Shown: piece by piece, positions 24,250 to 32,772 of the stretch | Position numbering within the stretch: the stretch's first letter is position 1 | How the letters are laid out: each line of letters starts with the position of its first letter | From: Ruminococcus flavefaciens | Lineage (GTDB): Bacteria; Bacillota; Clostridia; Oscillospirales; Ruminococcaceae | DNA length: 64,000 nucleotides | Direction: 5' to 3' | Assembly: GCA_023663905.1 (NCBI GenBank) | Contig: JAMPGO010000002.1 | Coordinates: 62,001-126,000, forward strand | Position numbers and translations under genes: made by a program | The notes under the pieces: model-generated | Seen by the model: only the letters and a program-made list of their open reading frames with translations | What the model was told of the DNA's origin: nothing | Databases searched by the model: none

Positions 24250-25130
24250 TTAAGTTCCCACTCCTTAAGCTGTTTCGCCTCGTCATACATAGCGCAGTAG
24301 CTCTCGTGCCTCTGTTTCGGAATATCACCGCATTCAACCGCTTCAATCACAGCACAGCCCTTTTCACAGGTGTGCGAGCAGTCACGGAAACGGCAGTTTT
24401 CAGTAAGCCCTGAAAATTCACGGAAACAGCCTGCGAGTTCCTCCTTGCGGATTATGTCGTAGCGGTTAGTCTCAAACGTCGAGAATCCCGGAGTATCGGC
24501 AATATAACCGCCTTCTGCAAGCTTATAGAGTTCTGCGTGACGTGTGGTGTGCTTTCCTCTGCCGAGCTTTTTGCTGATTTCGCCTGTCGGAATATCAAGC
24601 GATGAGTCAACGGCATTAAGAAGCGTTGATTTTCCTGCTCCTGAATTTCCTGTGAACGCACTTATCTTACCGCTCAGAAGCTCACGGACAGCCTGTATTG
24701 ATGATTCGTCGTCGTAATTGACTTCCAGCACTTTTATGCCGACTGCGTTGTAAATCTCACGCACTGGTGTGCTGTCGCCCAAATCAGTTTTCGTGATAAT
24801 CACAACAGGCTCGATTTTCTTATACTCGGCAATAGCAATAAACTTGTCAAGAATAAGAAAATTCGGCGACGGACTTACGGTTGAAACAATAAAAATAATC
24901 TGGTCAAGATTTGCAAGAGGAGGTCTGATAAGGAAATTTTTTCTGCCGTCGATTTCAGATATAACACCGTTTTCCACGGTTACGTTATCGCCGACCGCAG
25001 GGCTTATTCCTTTACTGCGGAAAACACCTCTCGCTTTGCACTCAAAAATGCCGTCAGGGGACTCCACTGTATAGAGTCCCCCTAAGCATTTCAGTATAAT
25101 TCCGCTTGTTTTTTCGGAACTTATCACCAC
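24246..25130 (-). CDS. rsgA: Ribosome small-subunit biogenesis GTPase RsgA
   Basis: 294 aa circularly permuted GTPase that matures the 30S subunit. Order seen: N-terminal OB fold (about 1-65), G4 ITKTDLGD (about 115), G1 GNSGAGKSTLL (about 161-171), G3 DTPGFST (about 208), then a zinc knuckle CRFRDCSHTCEKGC (about 247-260). The start is ambiguous: tandem GTG codons at 25130 and 25127 both overlap the kinase stop; the second is better spaced from GGCGG. In Bacillus the neighbouring kinase PrkC phosphorylates RsgA. Confidence 0.94.
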   Translation of the reverse strand: MVISSEKTSGIILKCLGGLYTVESPDGIFECKARGVFRSKGISPAVGDNVTVENGVISEIDGRKNFLIRPPLANLDQIIFIVSTVSPSPNFLILDKFIAIAEYKKIEPVVIITKTDLGDSTPVREIYNAVGIKVLEVNYDDESSIQAVRELLSGKISAFTGNSGAGKSTLLNAVDSSLDIPTGEISKKLGRGKHTTRHAELYKLAEGGYIADTPGFSTFETNRYDIIRKEELAGCFREFSGLTENCRFRDCSHTCEKGCAVIEAVECGDIPKQRHESYCAMYDEAKQLKEWELK

Positions 25131-27568
25131 TGACCGCCGATACTTCCGTTATACCAGTACCAGAAACCGTCAGCGCCCCAGTCGCCGTTTACACCTGAAT
25201 TATACCATTCCCATACGCCGTTGTGGAAATCGCCCTGAGAATACTGAACTTCGTCATACCATACCCAAGAACCGTTTCTCCATTCGCCGTTTGTGCCTGT
25301 AGTATACCAGCTCCATACACCGCCTCTGTAATCGCCGTTTGTGCCTGCCTTATAATCAACCCAGTTGCCGTAAGCATCATAATCGCCGTTTACGCCGGGC
25401 TGGTGAGCATCAGGCGCTGTTGTTGTAGACTCTTCAGGCTCATCCGGGTCGTCATTCTGCGGGAAGCCGTCAACCTGCTGGAATGCTGATGTAATATCTC
25501 CGCCTGCTGTACATACTGCTGTACCTTCGGCAAAGTTAAATTCATAAGTTCCGATAGTAGCTCTCTTCTGATTGCTGAGGTTTGTAAGCGAGATTGTTAC
25601 GCTTACGCTTTCGCCCGAACCAACTACATTCTGTGTGTATGATGAATATTCAGGACAATAGAAAGTAGATGTTTCCTGTATATTCATTGTGCCGTCCTCG
25701 TTCGAGAACATAAATGCAATAACGAAACGTCCGTTTGCCTCTATCGGGAAATCAATCTGGAAGGGAATTTCGCCGTCAGGCTTCTTGCCGTTGCTGAAAT
25801 AAAGCGTGATTTCAGTCTCAACGTCAACCTTCTCGCCGGGTTCAATGCTCTGCTTTACAACCTTGCCCTCGTCCTCATAAGAAGCCACATCCTCGCTCTT
25901 TACGTGGAGACCCTTATAGGCGGCAAGCATAGAAGCGTCCTCAATAGTCATACCTACCCAGTCGTCAACCTTGACCTGACTTAAATCCTTTCCCATACTT
26001 ACGTAGATGATAACAGTCGAGCCTTTGTGTGCCTGCTGACCTGCCTCGGGTTCGGTCTTTATTACATAGCCCTCTTCAATTTCAGTGCTTGACGAGGTTT
26101 TTATTTCGCCGACAAGACCAATCTGTTTGAGCATATCCTTTGCAAGCTCGCCGTTCTTGTTGGACAAATCAGGTACTTCAACAGTCTCCATACCCTTGCT
26201 GACTTTAACTTTAAGAGTATCGCCCTTCTTGAACTCAACACCTGCGTCAATATCCTGCTCGATGATAATACCTGCTTCGGCTTCGTTGTATTCCTCGCCG
26301 TCCTCTACAAACTTGATGTTATTGCCGTATGAGCTTACAGCGTCGTTGAAATCCATACCTACTACATCGGGCATTCTCCAGTCGTTCTGACTTGTCTTTG
26401 TATCCTTAATCATACCCGAAAGAAGCATTGAGATAACGATAACACCGACGATAATAACAACAACTACTACAGCGGTAAGTACAGGAACGGCAAGCGATGA
26501 GCGCTCCTCTTCTTCGTCGTCATCATCCTCGTCCTCATCATAATCGTCATCGTCATAATACTCGTCATTGTCATATACATTTCCGTATGCCTGAGACTGT
26601 GCGGAATAACGTCCGTCGCCGTTTACAGAAGCATAGACGTTCTCCTGAACGCTGTCGTCAGCATAATTATAACCGCCGACATACTGCGTTTCTGCATCGT
26701 CGTCAACAGATTCTTCCTGATAGTAGCCGAAAACAATATTGGGATTCTCCTTGAATCTTGCGATGTCGGCAAGCATTTCGTCAGTGTTCTGGTATCTGTC
26801 AAGCGGGTCTTTTTCCATAGCCTTAAGAACTATTTCCTCAAGTCCGTCGGGAATATCGGGGTTCAAAGCTCTCGGGCGCTCGGGTATATCGTGCATATGC
26901 ATAACCGCAATTGCAACGGGATTATCGCTGTCGAAAGGCTTCTGACCGGTAAGCATTTCATACATCATAGCGCCGACAGAATAAATGTCGCTCTTCTGGT
27001 CGGTAACGCTTCCGCTCGCCTGCTCTGGGCTGATATAGTGTACGCTTCCGATAGCCTGGTCGGTAGCGGTCTTGCCCTCCTCACGGGCAAATTTGGCAAT
27101 ACCGAAATCCATCACCTTGATAGTGCCGTCGCTGAACATCATAATATTCTGCGGTTTGATGTCCCTGTGAACGATTCCCTTGTCGTGAGCGTGCTGTAAT
27201 GCACGGAGAATCTGAATGACAAAGTGAATGGTATCCTTCCACGTGAGAACCTTTTCTTCCTCGATATACTCCTTGAGAGTTATGCCCTCAATATACTCCA
27301 TTACGATATACTGGAGCTTCTCGGAGAATCCGACATCATAAATCTTGACGATATTCGGGTGAGAAAGAACTGCTATTGCCTTTGATTCGTTTCTGAAACG
27401 GCGGAGGAACTCCTCGTTTTCCGCATATTCCTTTTTGAGAATCTTGATAGCGACAGATTTGTTGTCAATAACGTCAACGCCCTTGTAAACCTCAGCCATA
27501 CCGCCGACGCCTATAAGCTCTGTTATTTCATATCTGCCATCGAGTTTTTTGCCAATGTACTTATCCAT
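25124..27568 (-). CDS. prkC: PASTA Ser/Thr protein kinase with aromatic repeat tail
   Basis: 814 aa. Cytosolic kinase domain (about 11-272) with HRDIKPQN (134-141) and DFG (154-156); an Asp/Glu-rich juxtamembrane stretch (333-355); a membrane helix (360-383); three PASTA repeats (about 397-590) that would sense muropeptides or lipid II; a beta-rich domain (about 595-700); then residues 725-814, a tail of roughly five 16-18-residue repeats with the theme GxNGxxxxGxWxWY. PASTA kinases normally end after the PASTA repeats, so this tail is unusual and may bind the wall or glycans. The partner phosphatase lies directly upstream. Confidence 0.95.
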   Translation of the reverse strand: MDKYIGKKLDGRYEITELIGVGGMAEVYKGVDVIDNKSVAIKILKKEYAENEEFLRRFRNESKAIAVLSHPNIVKIYDVGFSEKLQYIVMEYIEGITLKEYIEEEKVLTWKDTIHFVIQILRALQHAHDKGIVHRDIKPQNIMMFSDGTIKVMDFGIAKFAREEGKTATDQAIGSVHYISPEQASGSVTDQKSDIYSVGAMMYEMLTGQKPFDSDNPVAIAVMHMHDIPERPRALNPDIPDGLEEIVLKAMEKDPLDRYQNTDEMLADIARFKENPNIVFGYYQEESVDDDAETQYVGGYNYADDSVQENVYASVNGDGRYSAQSQAYGNVYDNDEYYDDDDYDEDEDDDDEEEERSSLAVPVLTAVVVVVIIVGVIVISMLLSGMIKDTKTSQNDWRMPDVVGMDFNDAVSSYGNNIKFVEDGEEYNEAEAGIIIEQDIDAGVEFKKGDTLKVKVSKGMETVEVPDLSNKNGELAKDMLKQIGLVGEIKTSSSTEIEEGYVIKTEPEAGQQAHKGSTVIIYVSMGKDLSQVKVDDWVGMTIEDASMLAAYKGLHVKSEDVASYEDEGKVVKQSIEPGEKVDVETEITLYFSNGKKPDGEIPFQIDFPIEANGRFVIAFMFSNEDGTMNIQETSTFYCPEYSSYTQNVVGSGESVSVTISLTNLSNQKRATIGTYEFNFAEGTAVCTAGGDITSAFQQVDGFPQNDDPDEPEESTTTAPDAHQPGVNGDYDAYGNWVDYKAGTNGDYRGGVWSWYTTGTNGEWRNGSWVWYDEVQYSQGDFHNGVWEWYNSGVNGDWGADGFWYWYNGSIGGQW
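25127..25396 (-). repeat. Coding repeats: Trp/Tyr/Gly-rich tail of the kinase
   Basis: Encodes residues 725-814. Units include GTNGDYRGGVWSWYTT, GTNGEWRNGSWVWYDE, SQGDFHNGVWEWYNS and GVNGDWGADGFWYWYNG. Spacing is 15-19 residues, with 11 Trp in 90 residues. The pattern recalls aromatic wall-binding repeats such as choline-binding modules, but the sequence is not the same. Extracellular by topology. Confidence 0.85.
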
Positions 27569-27623
27569 TGTCTTATCCTTTCCTTTAGATTTATTAATTT
27601 ATTATAAAAATTATAACAAAACA

Positions 27624-28352
27624 TTAATCAGCAGAGATAACCGCAACCGTAACATTATCCCGACCGCCCTTTTCCAGCGCAAGTTTAATAAGGGCTTCTG
27701 TCATATTTTCAAATCTGTTGTTTGAAATAACGTCGTATATCTCATCGTCACTGCAATATCCCGACAAGCCGTCCGAACAGAGCAGAATATTTATACTGTC
27801 CTCATACTGAAGCGTAACCGTATCGGTCAGAACAGTCTTGTCAACACCTACCGCCCTGATAAGCATATGCCTCTGCGGATGAGTCTGCAATTCATCCTCC
27901 GTAATCTCGCCACGCTCATACAGCAGTGTGGCGACGTTGTGGTCGGTAGTAACCTGATACAAGCCGTCCTGAGTAATCACATACGCACGGCTGTCGCCGA
28001 CATTTGCAACAACTGCCGTTTCAGAGCTGAGAAATACCGCAACACACGTCGTACCCATTCCGAAATTCTTGAAATCAAGCCTTGCCTTTGTGTAAATCAC
28101 AGAATTTGCTGCCGAAACGGATGAAATCATAAGCTTGCGTATATCGTTACTGCTCAGATTCTCCTTATAGCCGTCCCTGAAACGCTGAAAAAACTCATTT
28201 ATCGCCATTTCACTTGCTTCTTTTCCGGCACGTTCTCCGCCCATTCCGTCGCACACAACAGCGAGAATGTTATTTCCGAAATATTCGCACCTGACAGCGT
28301 CCTGATTTTCGTCACGTCTCAGTCCTATATCAGTACCAAATCTGAATTTCAT
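27624..28352 (-). CDS. prpC: PP2C-type Ser/Thr phosphatase PrpC
   Basis: 242 aa metal-dependent phosphatase that reverses PASTA kinase phosphorylation. Motifs: TDIGLRRDENQDA (8-20), VCDGMGGERAG (about 33-43), TTCVAVFL, NVGDSRAYVI (about 115-124), TTDHN, CSDGLSGY (about 192-199) and GGRDNVTVAVI (about 228-238). The ATG overlaps the rlmN stop by 4 bases; prkC follows after 55 bases. Confidence 0.95.
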   Translation of the reverse strand: MKFRFGTDIGLRRDENQDAVRCEYFGNNILAVVCDGMGGERAGKEASEMAINEFFQRFRDGYKENLSSNDIRKLMISSVSAANSVIYTKARLDFKNFGMGTTCVAVFLSSETAVVANVGDSRAYVITQDGLYQVTTDHNVATLLYERGEITEDELQTHPQRHMLIRAVGVDKTVLTDTVTLQYEDSINILLCSDGLSGYCSDDEIYDVISNNRFENMTEALIKLALEKGGRDNVTVAVISAD

Positions 28353-29407
28353 ATATCTGCACCTCCGTTCGAATGCGTTTCATTTACGGCGTCACGTCTC
28401 AGCTGACCGCAAGCCGCTTCAATATCGTTTCCGAGAGTTCTCCTCACAGTGGCATTTATTCCACGCTTCCCGAGCCGTACGACAAAATCCGAGACTGCGT
28501 TTCTGCCCGTGGAATAATTCCTCTCCTTAACCTTATTAACAGGAATGAGATTCACGTGGCAGTTTATTCCTCTCAGCAAATCCGAGAGCCTGTCCGCATC
28601 TGAATCCGATGAGTTAACATCGTCAATCACGGCATACTCAAAAGTAATCCGTCTGCCTGTCTTTGAAATATAATAACGGCAGGCTTCAAGAAGTTCCTGT
28701 ATATTATATGCACGGTTTACAGGCATTATTTCACTTCTTGCGGTATTATCGGCGCTGTGAAGCGAGATACACAGGGTAAGACCGAGACGGAGTTCCGCAA
28801 GCTCATAAATCTTCGGGACTATTCCGCAGGTTGACAGCGAAACGTGCCTGAGACTGAAATTATTGCCGTCCTTGTGCGAAAGCAGGTCAAGAAATTTCAG
28901 GACGTTATTATAATTATCAAGCGGTTCGCCTATTCCCATAAGTACAAGATTTGAAATCTTCACACCTGAATTTTTCTCTGTCTCATAAATCTGCAAAAGC
29001 ATTTCCGACGGCTCAAGATTCCTGACAAAACCAGCAATAGCCGAAGCACAGAATCTGCACCCCATTTTGCACCCTACCTGCGTTGAAATACACAGGCTGT
29101 AGCCGTAGCTGTATTCCATAAGAACAGTTTCAATAAAATTGCCGTCGCTAAGCCTATAAAGATATTTTACAGTATTATCCATACAAGATTCAAGTCTTTT
29201 CTGCACAAATAGTCCATTTATACAAAATTTTTCTTGCAGACGCTCTCTCAATTGTATAGAAATATCAGTCATCCTGTCAAAATCGAGAACCTTTTTAACG
29301 TGAAGCCACTGAAAAATCTGCTTTGCCCTGAATTTCTTCTCATTCATTTCAGCCAGAACGTCCTGCAATTCCTGTAAACTGAGACTCAAAATATCAATTT
29401 TTTCCAC
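28349..29407 (-). CDS. rlmN: 23S rRNA/tRNA adenine C2-methyltransferase RlmN
   Basis: 352 aa radical SAM enzyme that methylates A2503 of 23S rRNA and A37 of some tRNAs. The 4Fe-4S motif is CKMGCRFC (about residues 112-119); GIGEPLDNY follows; the methyl-carrying Cys lies in AACGQLR near residue 340, and its partner in the SAM motif region. The GTG start at 29407 has AAGGTGAG upstream. Confidence 0.95.
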   Translation of the reverse strand: MEKIDILSLSLQELQDVLAEMNEKKFRAKQIFQWLHVKKVLDFDRMTDISIQLRERLQEKFCINGLFVQKRLESCMDNTVKYLYRLSDGNFIETVLMEYSYGYSLCISTQVGCKMGCRFCASAIAGFVRNLEPSEMLLQIYETEKNSGVKISNLVLMGIGEPLDNYNNVLKFLDLLSHKDGNNFSLRHVSLSTCGIVPKIYELAELRLGLTLCISLHSADNTARSEIMPVNRAYNIQELLEACRYYISKTGRRITFEYAVIDDVNSSDSDADRLSDLLRGINCHVNLIPVNKVKERNYSTGRNAVSDFVVRLGKRGINATVRRTLGNDIEAACGQLRRDAVNETHSNGGADI

Positions 29408-29422
29408 CGGCTCACCTTCCTG

Positions 29423-30697
29423 TCAATATTTTTTCCTGAGCTTTGCTATAAAAAATCCGTCACAGCCCTTTACATTGAACGGAAACAGCGTAAGCGGATT
29501 TTCCATAAGCTCAATTTCAGGGTGATTATCCAAAAGCTTCTGCACAACGTCATCGTTTTCGGCTTTGCGCACCGTGCAGGTTGAATACACCATTTCACCG
29601 CCTGCACCAAGATATTTCAGTGCGTTTTCGGCTATTTTATACTGGATTTCGGGCAGACCTGCAAAGTCCGCAGGATTCTTGTACCTGATTTCGGGCTTAT
29701 TCCTGATTACACCGAATCCCGAGCAGGGAACGTCGCAGAGAATCTTGGTATACTTCGGCAAATCGGGATTAAATACAGAAGCGTCGCCTGTTTTTGCCCT
29801 GATATTAGCCAGTCCCAGACGTTCCGCACCGTCACGTATAAGCTTCACTCGCTTTTCGTGCAGGTCAAATGCGTGAATCTCGCTCTTGCCGTTCATCATT
29901 TCTGCCGTTGTAAATGCCTTTCCGCCCGGAGCTGAACATATATCAAGCACAAGGTCGTTTTCCGTCGGATTCAGCACCGCACAGCACATCTGCGAGGATA
30001 TATTCTGGACGTGGAAAAATCCCGATTTAAAGGCTTCCGTATTTATTACATCGCCGTTTCTGAACGTATAGCACAGCCCGTCGTCTGTCTGAATTTCAAT
30101 TCCGTCAAGAGCCTTTACAAGCTCCTCGTGAGTGCATTTCAGCGGATTTCTGCGGATATGGGTAAATTCTTCGGATTCAGAAATACTGCGGAAAAACAAT
30201 TCCGCCGTATTCATACCATAATCGTCGGCAAAGCTTTTAATCAGAGGCACGGGAACGGAATACTCCACAGAAAGGGCTTCGATTCCCGATAAACCGCAGT
30301 CAATCTTCTTGCCGTTTCTTATAAAATTACGCAGAACCGCATTTATCATTCCGCCCGCACTCGTCTTTCTGAACTGCTTCGCAAGGTTAACGCTCTCGTT
30401 TACCGCCGCATTATCGGGTATGCTGTCCATAAACAACAGCTGATAAATTCCACAGCGCAGTATAGATACAACTATGCTGTCCATTTTTTCAAGCGGTCGT
30501 GAACAGTATTTTGTTAAAATATAATCGAGAGTAATTTTCCGCTGAATCACTCCGTAATAAATCGCCGTACAAAGTTTCCTGCCCTGAGAATCAAGGTCGG
30601 ATTTTTCAAGTCCGCTGTTGAGCTGGATATTTGAATAACTTCCGCTGTTTAAAGTCTTGTCAACAAGCTTTACAGCAAGGTAACGTGGATTCGTCAT
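29423..30697 (-). CDS. rsmB: 16S rRNA cytosine-C5 methyltransferase RsmB
   Basis: 424 aa. An N-terminal NusB-like helical RNA-binding domain (about 1-135) precedes a SAM-dependent methyltransferase domain with CSAPGGKAFTTAEMM (about 254-268), DVPCSGFGVIRNKPEI (about 312-327, the PC catalytic Cys) and STCTV (about 371). Methylates C967 of 16S rRNA. Overlaps the upstream peptidase gene by 4 bases. Confidence 0.95.
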   Translation of the reverse strand: MTNPRYLAVKLVDKTLNSGSYSNIQLNSGLEKSDLDSQGRKLCTAIYYGVIQRKITLDYILTKYCSRPLEKMDSIVVSILRCGIYQLLFMDSIPDNAAVNESVNLAKQFRKTSAGGMINAVLRNFIRNGKKIDCGLSGIEALSVEYSVPVPLIKSFADDYGMNTAELFFRSISESEEFTHIRRNPLKCTHEELVKALDGIEIQTDDGLCYTFRNGDVINTEAFKSGFFHVQNISSQMCCAVLNPTENDLVLDICSAPGGKAFTTAEMMNGKSEIHAFDLHEKRVKLIRDGAERLGLANIRAKTGDASVFNPDLPKYTKILCDVPCSGFGVIRNKPEIRYKNPADFAGLPEIQYKIAENALKYLGAGGEMVYSTCTVRKAENDDVVQKLLDNHPEIELMENPLTLFPFNVKGCDGFFIAKLRKKY

Positions 30698-31350
30698 CTC
30701 TTTACCCTCGAAAGAAGGCGGAGAAGCTGTAATATCGACGTTACGAGCGATACAACGTAAGTCATCGCAGCAGCCGTAAGCACTTTTCTTGCGGACGGAA
30801 TCTCATCCGCTACAAGCAGTTCGTCATCCTCAAGAATTTTCAGCGCCCTGTGACTTGCATCAAGCTCCGTCGGAAGCGTTACGAGCTGGAAAATTACCAC
30901 CGCACTGAACATCGCAATACCGAGATAAACAAAATAATACGATATTATCAGCCCGAGGACGAATGCAAGATACCAGAATCTCGAACAGACGTTCACTACA
31001 GGGACAATCTTCGAGCGGATTACAATAGGCGCATAATTTTCAGCGTGCTGACAGGCGTGACCGCATTCGTGCGCCGCAACACCGATAGCTGAAACGGATG
31101 TTTTTCCGTAAACAGAATCGGAAAGGCGGACGACGTTTTCTGTCGGAGAAAAATGGTCAGTCAGATTGCCCGAAACTCGCTCGATTCTGATATGATTCAG
31201 ACCGTTGCTGTCAAGAATATGGCGAGCGACCTGTTCAGCAGTCAGCCCACGGTAATTCTCAACCGTACTGTATTTTTTGAACGTACTTGTAACACCAAGC
31301 TGTGCAAGTATCGGTAGCACAAGCATTAAAAGAAGCAGAATTATATCCAT
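30694..31350 (-). CDS. YugP-type zinc metallopeptidase, membrane-bound
   Basis: 218 aa. One N-terminal helix, then the zinc motif HECGHACQH (residues about 95-103, HExxH form) and two to three C-terminal hydrophobic segments (about 120-160, 190-210). Matches the YugP/neutral zinc metallopeptidase family of Firmicutes, of unknown substrate. It sits between fmt and rsmB, a clostridial arrangement not found in Bacillus subtilis. AGGAGG precedes the ATG. Confidence 0.9.
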   Translation of the reverse strand: MDIILLLLMLVLPILAQLGVTSTFKKYSTVENYRGLTAEQVARHILDSNGLNHIRIERVSGNLTDHFSPTENVVRLSDSVYGKTSVSAIGVAAHECGHACQHAENYAPIVIRSKIVPVVNVCSRFWYLAFVLGLIISYYFVYLGIAMFSAVVIFQLVTLPTELDASHRALKILEDDELLVADEIPSARKVLTAAAMTYVVSLVTSILQLLRLLSRVKR

Positions 31351-31360
31351 ATAAAGCCTC

Positions 31361-32290
31361 CTATCCGAGTCTGTCGCCTTTTGTCAGTTTTTTTCCACGG
31401 AGGAAATCAGCCGTTTTCATACGCTTACTGCCCTCCAGCTGAACTTCATTGAAGATTATAACACCGTCCTGACAGCTCACACCGAATTTTTCGGTATCAA
31501 CAATAATACCGGTCTCGTCGGAATTACTGCGGGACGAAATCTCTGAGGAAAAAACTTTTAACCTTTTGCCGTTCAGCGTAGTATAGCCCGTTACACCTCT
31601 TATGGTATTGTGAATCTCCTCCGCCGTTTTCGTGAAGTCAAGCAGGCTCATTTCTTTTCTAATCATCGGCGAATAACAGCTCTGCGAATCGTCCTGTTTT
31701 TCGGGATTGAGCGTACCTGCGATAATTCCGTCAACAGTTTCCATAAGAACTTCTCCGCCCATTTCCGCAAGACGGCTGTATAACTCGGCATACGTCTCGT
31801 TTTCGCCGATTTGAGTGGATTTTTTTATAAGCATATCGCCTGTGTCAAGTCCCTCGCTCATCTGCATTGAAGTAACTCCTGTTTCCTTTTCGCCGTTGAG
31901 AAGTACCCAGTTTATGGGCGCAGCTCCACGGTATTTCGGCAGAAGCGATGCGTGGATATTGATACAGCCGTACTTCGGAAGCTCAAGGATTTCTTTCGGC
32001 AGAATCTGACCGTAAGCGGTAACAACAATAAGCTCCGGAGCGATTTCCCTGAGAATCTGCATTGCATTTTCAGCGTCCTCGCCTTTACGGAGCGAAATCG
32101 GCTGATATACAGGGATATTGTATTCAAGTGCGGTTGATTTTACAGGCGTGGGAATCATTTTATATCCCCTGCCCTTCGGTTTATCAGGCTGAGTAAAAAC
32201 TCCTGCAACCTCGTGTGCGCTTTCAGCAAGCTTTTTAAGGCACGGAACTGCAAAATCAGGAGTTCCCATAAAAACTATCTTCAAACTCAT
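31361..32290 (-). CDS. fmt: Methionyl-tRNA formyltransferase
   Basis: 309 aa. Formylates initiator Met-tRNA using 10-formyl-THF. Seen: KIVFMGTPDFAVPCL (4-18), INIHASLLPKYRGAAPINW (about 107-125) and GVTSMQMSEGLDTGDML (about 135-151). The ATG at 32290 overlaps the def stop (ATGA), but GGAGG is better spaced for an in-frame TTG at 32284, which would give the common MKIVFMG start. Confidence 0.95.
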   Translation of the reverse strand: MSLKIVFMGTPDFAVPCLKKLAESAHEVAGVFTQPDKPKGRGYKMIPTPVKSTALEYNIPVYQPISLRKGEDAENAMQILREIAPELIVVTAYGQILPKEILELPKYGCINIHASLLPKYRGAAPINWVLLNGEKETGVTSMQMSEGLDTGDMLIKKSTQIGENETYAELYSRLAEMGGEVLMETVDGIIAGTLNPEKQDDSQSCYSPMIRKEMSLLDFTKTAEEIHNTIRGVTGYTTLNGKRLKVFSSEISSRSNSDETGIIVDTEKFGVSCQDGVIIFNEVQLEGSKRMKTADFLRGKKLTKGDRLG

Positions 32291-32748
32291 TCCTCCGGTA
32301 CAAAAAATTCCTCAACAATTTCCGTAAAAACGTGACCGTCAAGGTGGTCGTTCTCGTGAGCGGTACACTGTGCGCCGAGTTCGGTAAATTCCATTTCAAA
32401 CCAGTTGCCGTTCCTGTCCTGGGCTTTAAGGCACACGCTCATCGGTCGTGTAACATATCCCCAGACATTCGGGCAGGACAGACAGCCTTCCTGCACACGC
32501 TGTTTTCCCTTGCGCATAGTGATTTCGGGATTTATTGCCTCAATTCTTCCCTCGTTTTCAAGGTGCATTATAAAAATCCTTCGGCAGATTCCTATCTGCG
32601 GTGCGGCAAGTCCCACACCCTGCGCCTTGTCGAGAGTTTCGTGCATATCGTCCAGAAGTCGGGCAAGCTTTTCGTCAAATTTCTCCACGGGCTTGCATAC
32701 TTTGTGAAGCATTTCATCTTTATCAGTTAAAATTTTTCTAAGTGCCAT
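32287..32748 (-). CDS. def: Peptide deformylase
   Basis: 153 aa metalloenzyme that removes the N-formyl group from new proteins. All three motifs are present: GVGLAAPQIG (about 44-53), EGCLSCP (about 92-98) and HENDHLDG (about 134-141, the metal-binding HExxH). Coupled to fmt, its functional counterpart. Confidence 0.97.
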   Translation of the reverse strand: MALRKILTDKDEMLHKVCKPVEKFDEKLARLLDDMHETLDKAQGVGLAAPQIGICRRIFIMHLENEGRIEAINPEITMRKGKQRVQEGCLSCPNVWGYVTRPMSVCLKAQDRNGNWFEMEFTELGAQCTAHENDHLDGHVFTEIVEEFFVPEE

Positions 32749-32772
32749 AATTAATATATCCTTTTTACTGTA

